From assembly GCF_030864355.1 (NCBI RefSeq), contig NC_083393.1, forward strand, positions 992,001 through 1,056,000: a DNA stretch of 64,000 bases. Direction: 5' to 3'. Shown here one piece after another: positions 32,915-42,934 of this stretch. Positions within the stretch are counted from its first letter, which is position 1. Each line of letters begins with the position of its first letter. This DNA comes from Cutaneotrichosporon cavernicola (lineage: Eukaryota; Basidiomycota; Tremellomycetes; Trichosporonales; Trichosporonaceae). The position numbers were made by a program, and so were the translations under genes. Below the pieces are notes generated by a model. It searched no databases, was not told the origin of the DNA, and was given only the letters and a program-made list of their open reading frames with translations.

Positions 32915-34439
32915 TTACAACCACAGGCGCCCAATGATACTGCTGCCCTTATCACTCCAGCCTTTCAGCGCCGCTTCGGCGAATTTCTGCTGCGCTGCTT
33001 GGGTCAAGAACAAGGGCGTGTTGACCCTCTTGGCCTCCTTCATGACATTTGCAAGGTCATCAAGTATCTGCCCAACAGTCGGTTGCCCAGATTGAGGCTC
33101 AAACTTGTTGGGCCACGAGAGCTCGTCCTTGAATGCCACTAATGGCTTCGACGTCGCCGCAGATGTGCCCACAATGTTGAAAACCTCATCGAGGTCCATA
33201 CCCTTGTGCCGCGCAAAGGCTAGGGCTTCGGCAGCCGATACAGTGTGCACGGCGTTAAGCAGGTCGCTGATAATCTTGATCACCTCGTCGCCTCCCTGAG
33301 AAGCTTGTGCCTTCTTCTCCTCCTCTTCGACGGTTCCCGACTCCACCACCGACTTGCCACCGAAGCGCATCCAGAGCTTGATGAGGTTGCCATCCTCCTC
33401 CTTTGCCAGCCCTGCCCCGAGCGCAGCGGTGAACAGCTGCTCAGCAACTCCAGATAGAGGAGCTGGGAAGCGGAGAGCGCGGGCTTCGTCGTTGACGATA
33501 CCGACGTCCTTGTAGATGATGGTCATAGCTGACTTGGGGACACCGTCATCCTGGAGTTGCCATGGGACTCGGTGGCCGACTGATATGTCAGCTACTAAGC
33601 CAGCGATTGATATAGTCTGACTTACACATGAAGCTCCGATCCCTGAGAGCATTGTACACATTGCGGGGGTTACAGCCAAGGTTGGCGGCAAGGGCCATTG
33701 CCTCCCTACATGTCAGCAACAAAAGACAGTTTGGCAGACTCACGAGGTGACAGCGATGTGGATACCACAGAGAACTTGGTTGATGAGTTTGAAATCGCTA
33801 GCCTGCCCAACTATGTCTCCGACGACAGCGAGATTGCCGTTGGGCTGGCGAGTAAGGGAGTCAAGGACTGGCCGGGCCGTTGAAATTGAGGCCAATGTCC
33901 CCGAGACCATGACACTGAGCTGGCCTTCCGCTGCCCGAATAAACCCTCCCGAGACGGGAGCATCAACGAGCTGCTCGTAAGTCCACCTTCCTACGTATGA
34001 CCATGCAGACTCACCCCGATGCCCTTGTTCAGCGCATCCAAGCGCTCCCGAATCTTGATAAGGAACGATGGGGGTACGGTCGAGAAGACAATGATGGACG
34101 AATGGGGCTCAAGAACTGATACTGTCAGCTTGCCTGTTGGCCCAACGTACCGTCTGCAACCTTTCCGGCACCAAACAGCACGTCCTGGACCTGCTCGGCA
34201 TTGACGACCATGAGACCAAGGATCTGGACATTTGCGGCAGCAGCAGCCGGGGTGTCACAGCGAACAGCGCCGAGCGATGCAGCCTTCTCCAAGGAGGGTG
34301 TGTAGACATCATAAGCCTTGACAGGGTAGCCCTGGGAAAGCAGACTCTGTACATGAGCGCCTAAGGAGAGAGTCAGACTCACAGATGCCATCCCCGAACC
34401 CATGGCGCCAAGTCCAATCCAGCCGACTTGAACAGACAT
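32915..34439 (-). CDS. 3-hydroxyisobutyrate-dehydrogenase-like oxidoreductase with duplicated C-terminal domain
   Basis: NAD(P)-dependent beta-hydroxyacid dehydrogenase relative, in the group that includes L-threonate dehydrogenases. VQVGWIGLGAMGSGMAS is the Rossmann GxGxxG start; splicing gives SLLSQGYPVKAYDVYTPSL. A later exon carries DAPVSGGFIRAAEGQLSVMV, the substrate-site block. A first helical domain begins DFKLINQVLCGIHIAVTSEA, with the lysine of the catalytic KxxxN motif. A second one follows after about 110 residues (DEVIKIISDLLNAVHTVSAA then FNIVGTSAATSKPLVAFKDE), so the all-helical C-terminal domain is repeated. Such doubled proteins exist in fungi. About 440 residues over roughly six exons. 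Substrate unknown. In the second repeat the KxxxN pair is changed (Lys-Ile-Ile-Ser-Asp). Confidence 0.85.
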
Positions 34440-35884
34440 TTCGTTGCGATGGGACTATACGAGAGCAAGTCGGGTGAGTGAGATTGAATGAAGCACGCTG
34501 TTGTTATATTCATACAGCTGACTGCTTGATGCGCGGCGGGGCCGGTCCGATCCGGTCTTAACCCTCCTCTGTGCGGCCCGCGCGGCTACAATCGGCAACC
34601 GACGGGACATGTACGGAGCCGCCCATCCACGTGCCCTAAGGTTCGGTCCATTGTCGGTGCCTTTTGGGAGGATAGAGGTGGGCTGGACCAATGTTGTTCC
34701 GAGTTACGAGCTCGGCACCAGAATATAGTGTCCAGCTAGCTTGACGTCGACCACCGTCTGGACCGTGGTGCTTGGCTGCCTTGTATTGTGTGCTGGTGAC
34801 GCTTTGGACCCGAATGGCGGGCGATGACCACTCCATTTCCATCCGTCGCGACTCCTGAAGAGAACGGCCGAATAAATTAGACTCGTGAACCCAACAGCGA
34901 GTTTGTCCTGCTCGCACTCAAAGCCGAAGCTACTCCCGCCCTGTTCATTACGAGCACCCACTTGGGCAGAACGGAGGTCGTCTTCTCGCTTGTGGGGCCA
35001 GACGTCGTACGCCAAGTGGGACAACAGCCGTGACATGCACCAGATCCCTTCGTCAACTACTGCCTATCGGGATATTGTTGCTCTGTACCGCCTCCTCAAC
35101 ATTCTAACGACCGCCTTCCCGGGCGTCTTCTTCGAAGTCTGCGCTTTGATAATGGGCGGTTGGATCAAGGACTCCTCTACTGCTGGCCACAATACTGGCA
35201 GTCAGCATAACAACAGATCTTGTATAGGTTACCTGACCTTTCCATAGTCGGAAAAGGCTCCGTACGTTGTACTGGGTGCGTTGTGATTGCTGTTCATGTT
35301 GATGGGCTGGGAAAGTTGGGAAAGACACCTCGACCCTCTACTTATACACCTTGAACGAACACCAGATTGATACAGTGCCAAAAGCGAGGAAGGGCGGTCC
35401 CTCTGGCCACACAGCTGCTAGTCGCACTCCCCCGTTGTCACCGATTACAGATGACACCGAGAACGGCTGACATCTACCTACCTAGGCCAAGAGTCACTGG
35501 TTGACACGGAGCAGCACTGATCGAGACTCCTCCGGTTGGAGATCCAAACTCACGCCGCTTTGGGCAATTTGAGTGGTGCATCGTCGGCCCATAACAGACA
35601 GAAGCTGTGCGTCAGGGCCTGGATCTCCAAATAATGATATCAACACTCATTGCTCAAACTGCGACTCTGGCTCCCAGCTCCAGTTGAACTCGACACCCAT
35701 CAACATGATCTATGCGGCGGCTAATCTAAGTCTTGGAATCATAGGCTCATCAGGCAGTGACTGCAAGCTTGGCGGGGCTCGCCTCAAGCATGGTAATGAA
35801 ACACACACCATAAGCAACGCTCTCTCTGGTGAGGGCAGCAACCGTGGCGCGGCGTGGGATCAGCTGTGTCAGGTGCCATTCGCA
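34440..35884. other. 1.4-kb intergenic region
   Basis: Contains the promoter of the dehydrogenase gene (34440-34700). Open frames at 34704-35036 (minus, 110 codons) and 34885-35247 (plus, 120 codons) overlap each other and resemble no family I know. The right part (35573-35884) may be the eroded 5' end of the permease pseudogene. Confidence 0.45.
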
Positions 35885-37575
35885 GTGAGCAGGAACCCAA
35901 GCTCGGGATCATCCAAGGCGTCCGGACTTATTCTTACGCTTTTTCGAGTTTTGCCATCTCTCTTTACATTATCATAGAGGTTGAGTAGAGAGCCATTCGT
36001 CCCACGTTCGCAGCCCGACTGACACTCTTTAGAGGCTAAATTATGCGGCTATAGGCTACGCAACTGGAAGGCCTCATTTTCGCAAGAAATTTGGCCTGTA
36101 CGTTGGACCCAAGTTCAATTCCCAAGACGATAACCAGTTCACCGCTGCCGTGGCAGTCGGCGGTGAGCCAGGTATCTGACATTGGTTGCTTCTTGTATGT
36201 CGAGTTCGAGTTGTGGAAACTTATGACAGTGGGATTTTCTTGTCTTCGTGGTCCGGGGACAAGTAGGGGTATGGACGGACGTTACACGCCAGTTTGATTC
36301 GCCCTCTCCGGCTTCATTTTCGTCGAATTTTTCGCCCCCAACTTGTGAATGCTGTTTGTGGTCCAGCTCCAGTGTGGGTTCCCTTGGGGGGCTTTTGCAT
36401 CAGTGGGTACTTTTATCACGGCATTATTGATTGACATCTACAGTCGGCTCTGGTGTACGCCTCTGACATGGCTACATGACTACCTGGTGAGCCTCCGCTT
36501 GCCCATTGGAGGCCTCCTGGGCCATGGCATCCTCAATGTATTCCTTGACCGTCGGGACGATTACTCGTACAAAGTTCCTTTCGCAACCCAATGAGTTTGG
36601 TCTGTGAGTATTGATGCGTGGGGTTGGTTGGTCTTTGGTTGATGGCTGCAGATTCCGACCTTCATCATCGCACACTTGCGCCTGTTAGCCCCTGGTTCCT
36701 CATCCGCAAAGGCCGCTTTGACGACGCTGAGCGCGTTATCAGGCGCGTGGCCTCAAAGGGCTCGAATGACAACCCCGCCGAGATCGTTACATATATGGTC
36801 CGGGCGGATGAACTTGAACTCACTCGAGATGTCCGTGGGCTCCTCGTATTGGGACTGCTTCAAGGGGGTCAATCTGTGTGGGACCGAGATTGCAGCTTGC
36901 AGTGGTCGGCACAGAAAACAAGCTGACTTTCCTTGGGCGTAAAATGCCGTCTACTTTTTCGCAACATGGCGAGTCCTGGCATACCTTTCGAGGCAAGCTC
37001 ACGGGCCAGCCGGTATTGCGCATACGCCTCATTTAACGATGGACTCGGTTTATCCCCGGTCGGCATTCTCGGCCATCTAGTCTCCTGGTTTGCGTCCAAC
37101 GTGAGCCATTGGCCTGAGACATAAAGTACTTTGGTCGCAGTCCTCTCGTTCTAGGGGGTCTTGTCTTTCTCAGATGCGTCTTCATTATCATCGGAGAACT
37201 CACAGGACCAGCGGAACAATGGAGGGGAAGCTTGTGGGGGTCAAGGAGCCCGGGCGGCTTTGGGCTGGATCTTTGGCTTGGACGTGGCCCTTGGCCTGTT
37301 AGCGAAACTCCTTCCACCCGGCTGTGTGCCCCGACAGTCGGCATCGCGCAATGCGAAGAACTTTCTCAACGTCATCACCGGGTCATATATGATCGATCCA
37401 ACGCATGGGGATGGAAGGGCCGCACTGCTTTCTTCTGGGCCGGCTCTGGGCTCCTCACTTTGCCTTGGGCCTACTTGTTCTCCCGGAGATTAAGGACCGC
37501 TCGACTTCATGTTCGACAGCAGAGGGCCGGCAAGACAGTTCAAGCAGACGGTAGTGAACCTGGAGGACGATAAGT
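35885..37575 (+). pseudogene. Decayed alpha-glucoside/maltose permease (MFS sugar porter)
   Basis: Fragments of a MAL-type hexose/alpha-glucoside:proton symporter appear in the right order but in different frames, separated by stops. EQEPKLGIIQGVRTYSYAFS near 35890 fits the N-terminal cytosolic block. FRKKFGLYVGPKFNSQDDNQ near 36080 precedes helix 2, and VVQLQCGFPWGAF at 36350 fits helix 4. LDRRDDYSYKVPFATQ at 36545 is followed by a stop. SPWFLIRKGRFDDAERVIRR at 36690 is the PESPW motif with Glu changed to Val. SYWDCFKGVNLCGTEI at 36845 follows in another frame, then VITGSYMID and GWKGRTAFFWAGSGLLTLPW at 37370-37460. An intact relative would need about 530 residues. The gene is clearly not functional unless intron models rescue it, which the internal stops and frame changes make unlikely. 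Confidence 0.82.
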
Positions 37576-38052
37576 GATCGTGGCTGCTGGTGGCGGCCAA
37601 GCAGAAGCTACATGTACCGTGGTGTGCCCAAGAGAGGGTAATCGTAATTGTATTGTACTGTACAGTGGCGTGTCGATTGATTGAATGGAAGGATGTGGAG
37701 AGGTGTGAGGAAGCCTGACAGGTTGACGAAAGGCCCTCGGTCTCATGGCACCGCGTAGATTCCTGCACTTCGGTACCACCAGCCAAAGCGAACAATATCC
37801 TGTCAGAATGACCATGTCAATCGTCAACAAGATGCCATCAGGCCGCATCACACGAAGGGCAAGTCCGAGTATGAAATACTCAAAGCAATTCAGATGGAAG
37901 TATGTTGTTCACTATAATTGGCGCTAACCGGGTGGCCAGGTCCGCCGCGACGTCTGACGTGAGGTCAATGCATCCCAAATTGTCAGCGGCGGTCGTGAGA
38001 TACACATTCATATGTAATGTCCGGTACAGAGGAGCCGTGAATGTGGTCCTGT
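37576..38052. other. 3' intergenic spacer between permease pseudogene and CHS7
   Basis: About 480 bp between convergent units. It is rich in short repeats of gt/gtg but carries no supported gene. Confidence 0.4.
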
Positions 38053-39260
38053 CTAGTAGTGCGAGTCGTGGCCGTTGAACTGGTCGTAAGAGGAGGACTT
38101 GGAGTAGCCCTGGTTGTAGTTGCCGTACATGGCATTGCCGCCGAAGCCGCCGACGAGCGAACCGCCCGCGCCGCGGTAGGCCGACTGACCGTCGTCTTCC
38201 ATGTACTCCGGGTTCGGCTATAATCAGACACAGTCCTAACGGCAGACTCACAGCGAGCAACGGGTCCTTGACCTCCCAAACAGCCACCTTGGAACCGACA
38301 GAGAACTCGAGGTCCTCCTTGGTGATGGCTGAGGTTCAGCACAACTCGTAAAGAATCACTCACAGTCCCAATACTTGTAGATCATCATGACAGTGAACAG
38401 CATGCAGAGCTGGAAGAAGAATACGCCGTCGATGTAGTGTGAGACGGCATCACAGATGGTGATGCTGAATGCGATGAGCAGCACACAGCCGATGACGTAG
38501 AAGGCGACGCCAAAGATAATGTCACCAATGACCCAGCGGTCGTCCAGAGTTCGCACCACCAGAATAAGCTGTGAGACGATGTAGATGACAGCCACGATCA
38601 ATGGGTAAACCAGGTAGGTGATGAAGAGGCCGATCGGGTTGTTGTAGTTGAGCGAGCCCCAATTCTGGAACGTGCCCGCCGCAATGACAAAGCAGACGCC
38701 TCCGATGCCGAGGCAACTGAGGCGCAGCGACTAGAGGTCAGCGGCTCGTAATGTAGTTGAATACTCACCCAAAGACTCATTGGGGTGCCGTCCTCGTACA
38801 GCTGGAAGCCGACAAAGCCATTGACCAGGAGGCACCAGTAAAGGGCACCGATAGCACCCGCATAGACAGCTGCGAACCAAGGATAGACTGTGTGGTGGGT
38901 GGGGATGACGGTCGAATCGAGAAAGATGGCCAGGAGCTCGACAAACATGTAGATGTAGAAGAAGAGGACAATCTCCTTACGTCCGACAGCAGTGTACTTT
39001 GACCGAATGTGGAAGAGCATAATGAGCGTCATACCCAGCGCTGCAATGTGGACAAAGCATGTCGCTTGGGGGTGTCAGCGTCTATGTGCAACGTTCGACC
39101 AACCTGGTTGGAAGATGATCTGGCGTCCGAGCTGTACGTTACGGGCGTAACAAGTAGGCTCGATGCCAGTCTCGCTCAACATTGGGCAGACGACGAGCGA
39201 TGCACGCTCGCAGACCCATTCGAACGACCCAAACTTGAAAGGTGCTGTCTTCAAAGCCAT
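38053..39260 (-). CDS. CHS7: Chs7, chitin synthase export chaperone
   Basis: Multi-pass ER protein needed for export of chitin synthase 3 to the cell surface. Exon 1 (about 39118-39260) encodes [20 protein letters not shown] and [20 protein letters not shown], and splices to [20 protein letters not shown]. Then come [40 protein letters not shown] (family signature), [18 protein letters not shown] and [19 protein letters not shown]. About seven membrane helices are expected. The C-terminal exons give [20 protein letters not shown] and a Gly/Tyr-rich tail ending QFNGHDSHY. Length is about 330 residues, as usual. It is convergent with the permease pseudogene. Confidence 0.95.
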
Positions 39261-40281
39261 GCTGGGCGAGGTGGAAACGAAGTGTCGGGAGGACAAGTGG
39301 GTGGAGAGAAGTGTGGTCGGTGTTGGGGGGAGGGTTGGAAGGGGTAGGAGCACGTGTCCTCCAGGAGGATAAATAGAACAGGAGCAGCTAGTGGTGTTGT
39401 GAGATAGTTGGAGGACGAGCCTGCTCGCCGCGATGAGGATGGTGATGAGGATGGATGAGAATGGATGAGGATGAGGAAGGGGTTGAGTTTGAAGAATGGT
39501 CAAACTGGTCGAGGTTGAAGCGGGTTGAGTGAGATGTGAAAGGGCAAAGGGCAAGGGGGGGAAGGAAGGCAAGTAGAGGGGGGGGAGGGAGGGAGACAAG
39601 GAAGGGAGGGTACAACAACAGTTGTTACAATAAAGGGTATATAGTAATATAACCCTATATAATCCTATAGAGCTATCGAGACAGGCGCAGGCCTAGAATC
39701 AGGATATACAAACACAGGGTTCAGAACTACTTAATATGCCATCCTCTAGAGCTCTAGAGCTCTAGAGGCCTAGAGGCCCCAAGGTCCTCAGGGTCACAAA
39801 ACCGGCCCATTCAGGGTGCTGGGAACAGGGTGGCGGTACACATTTGAGCATTTGAGCAATTTGGCCATGGGTAATAGGTTAATAGTATTCATCGTCAATA
39901 GTAACGGCAAATGGTTCCAGCGCTGGCTCACCAATTCACAAACTGATCAGACTCTAATCAAACTAAACTAATAAGCAAACTCAACAAGAATTGGGGTGAG
40001 CTTTGCTTTATTAAGAGGACTGTGAGCTAATCATCATGACAATCTATACCGTGTTGTCATTTTGAATTCAGCGACCGGACCGGAGAGAGTCGCCCGCGCG
40101 TGCCTCCTCCACTTGTCCAATCGTCATGTCCCCTTGACTTGATCCCCAACCCCAACCCCCAATCCCATGCACCCCCCAACGTCTAATCGCGCCCAAACCG
40201 CGTCCTGATCATGAGATATGAATCCAACCTTTCAAGTGGACCCAACCTACAACACACTATCCACACTCTCACTCCATCAAA
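39261..40281. promoter_or_regulatory. Divergent intergenic region CHS7 / phosphoglycerate mutase, with palindrome
   Basis: About 1 kb. Next to CHS7 the minus strand is strongly pyrimidine-rich (39390-39610). From 39620 the sequence is A+T-rich (tatatagtaatataa). At 39743-39768 stands a perfect 26-bp palindrome built from ctctagag units. The 200 bp before 40282 are C-rich and probably hold the core promoter of the mutase. Confidence 0.55.
39743..39768. repeat. 26-bp perfect palindrome of CTCTAGAG units
   Basis: The 26 bases equal their own reverse complement and consist of three overlapping tctaga hexamers spaced by gc. A partial continuation (ggcctagaggcc) follows at 39767-39778. Confidence 0.85.
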
Positions 40282-42108
40282 ATGGCCGCCCGTCCCGCCG
40301 AAGACCCCCAGCACGACTCCAAGAAGCAGAAGACTGCTGTCAAGCGTAAGCCTATCTCGCTAGTTGCGCTGCTGACGTCACAGACAAGGTCTGCCTGCTG
40401 TTAGTACATGTCTACGAAATGCGCTCACTCTTGTAGCGTTCACGATGGCTGGGGTCTGTCCGACAACGAAAAGGGCAATGCAATCTTCCACGGTGACACC
40501 ACCAACATGGACAAGATCCGTGACAACCACAACTTTGTCGAGCTTGAGGCCTCGGGCCTCGCTGTCGGTCTCAAGGAGGGCCTCATGGGCAACTCGGAGG
40601 TCGGCCACTTGAACATTGGCGCCGGCCGTATCGTCTGGCAGGACATTGTCCGCATTGACCAGTCCATTAAGAATGACGAGTTCAAGAACCAGCCCGCCAT
40701 TGTCGCGTGCCTCAAGCATGCCAAGGAGAACGGGAACCGCCTTCACACCATGGGCCTGCTCTCGGACGGTGGTGTCCACTCACACATCAACCATCTCCTC
40801 GCCCTCCTCCGTGCCGCCAAGGAGCAGGGTATCGAGCACGTCTACATTCACGCCTTTGGCGATGGCCGTGACACAGCCCCCAAGTCGGCTGACAAGTACG
40901 TCAAGCAGCTCCTTGACGCTATCAAGGAGATTGGAGTCGGTGAGCTCGTCACATTTGTTGGTCGCTACTATGCCATGGACCGTGACAAGCGCTGGGAGCG
41001 CGTCAAGGTGGCGGTCGACGCTCTTGTCCAGGGCGAAGGCACCCATTCCGACGACCCTATCAAGGCCATCGAGGACTGCTACGCCAAGGGCGAGACGGAC
41101 GAGTTCATCAAGCCGCTCATCTTTGGTGACAAGTCGACTCGTATCCAGGGTGAGAGTCCAAGTGTGCCGGCCTGACCCCAGACAACGACACCATCTTCAC
41201 CTTCAACTACCGCTCGGACCGCATGCGTGAGATCGCCTCACTTCTCGCGTTCGATGACAAGCCCATTGACGTCGAGATCCCCAAGAACCTGGTACGTCAT
41301 GGTCGGGCGCTGTCACTGACGTACAGGCCATCACTTCCATGTCGCGCTACAACCCGGCCTGGACGATCCCTGTCGCCTTCCCTCCCGTCTCAATGGACCA
41401 CGTTTTGGCAGAGTGGCTTAGCAAGCAGGGTGTCAAGCAGACCCATATTGCGGGTGGGTGTCGTGAATCAGGACCGTCTAATCCACAGAGACTGAAAAGT
41501 ACGCTCACGTCACGTTCTTCTTCAACGGTGGCGTAGAGAAGCAGTACTCGGGTGAGGAGCGCGTCATGATTCCTTCTCCCAAGGTGGCCACGTATGACAA
41601 GAAGCCGGAGATGAGCGTTCAGGAGGTCGCCGACAAGGTCGCAGACGTTGTCAAGTCGGGCGAGTACGAGTTTGTCATGTGCAACTTTGCGCCTCCCGAC
41701 ATGGTGAATCAGCCCAACAGTTTAAGGCTAATATTCCAGGTTGGTCACACTGGTGTCTATGACGCCGCTGTCGAGGCCATTACCGCGACCGACAAGGCCG
41801 TCGGGACCATTTACGACGCCTGTGAGGAGGCTGGTTACATCTTCTGCATCACTGCCGACCACGGCAACGCAGAGCAGATGATTGACCTGGTGACTGGCAA
41901 CCCGCACACCGCTCACACGACCAGTAAGTGACGATTGATTGTTTGACTGACCGTAGACCGCGTTCCCTTTATCGTGACCGGTGAGAAGGGTTCTCTGAAG
42001 GAGTCCAAGGAGTACGGTGCTCTTGCCGATGTCGCACCCACCATTCTCTCCATTATGGGTCTTCCGCAGCCTGCTGAGATGACCGGCCACTCCCTTTACA
42101 AGGACTAG
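40282..42108 (+). CDS. GPMI: Phosphoglycerate mutase, 2,3-bisphosphoglycerate-independent
   Basis: Glycolytic enzyme interconverting 3- and 2-phosphoglycerate with two manganese ions and a phosphoserine. Conserved blocks in order: [36 protein letters not shown] with the nucleophilic Ser; [91 protein letters not shown] with the following [40 protein letters not shown]; and [16 protein letters not shown]. Two very short introns surround the first conserved block (KVCLLV joined to HDGWG). About 525 residues in nine or so exons. Many ascomycete yeasts use the unrelated cofactor-dependent enzyme, so this form is informative about lineage. Confidence 0.97.
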
Positions 42109-42934
42109 TTGCTGCAGAAATAAAGAGTGATAGAATGCACCTGGTTGATGATATGTACAGGGGCTAGGACTCGTCGTATGCGTATGAGGTTGGCCTTACT
42201 CTAGGGATCAAGATTCCCACGGTGCACCTGGACACTTTCCTTTTTCTAAACTGAATCACGCCTCTCTTGCTTCTTCATTATTTTCTTCTACAGATGCCGC
42301 TTACGGACCCTTGCTCTCTCATCCGTGGGCAAGGTCGACTAGTAGGGCTCAAGGCTATCTCAGAGCAACCGTTGGGTGCTACTTTGGCTCGCGCAGTAGG
42401 GTTCGTCCCGTTGACGGCGTGAGTCACAATGCCCCACACACTAGACAGCTTTCGTTGTAAGATGATGTTGTCATGCAATCCCGAGAGGAGATGCAATCCG
42501 CTGAGGAGTTTTACTGGAGCGTACTGAGCAATTGGAACCTAGGCAATGTGCAATGGGCTATGGGTTAGACGAAGCTAGAGGTAGAGGGTGGGCTCGGTGG
42601 AGAGCGTATGGCCTAAATGTACGTCAAACTTGAAAGAGACAGACCAGTTGTGCAAGAGTGTTCAAATGTCACATGGTTTAACGTAATGACACATGGTCCA
42701 CGTGAAGGACTGTGGATGGGGATAACATCACAGTGGTGGTTGGTGCCTTGATGACGCCAACACCAGTTGTCCGGATTGTCCAAGCCTCCCTCCAATTACC
42801 TCTTTCCTGGGTTGACCGCGTAACCCACTTGGCCCTCGTGCCCCCGCTCGCTCTCACTCGCTCATACTCGCCCGCGTCATCCGCCGCGCTCGATCACCTG
42901 CCAGCGCCAGAGCGCCGCCACGCCCTCCGTCCCC
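42109..42934. promoter_or_regulatory. Intergenic region upstream of the Lam-type gene
   Basis: About 830 bp between two plus-strand genes. No supported gene. The last 100 bases are C-rich with repeated ctcgct/tcactcg, typical of the 5' leaders in this window. Confidence 0.45.

Noticed and set aside
34704..35247. Overlapping 110-120-codon frames on both strands
   Set aside because: Neither shows a domain, a plausible start context or splice continuation; antisense to each other.
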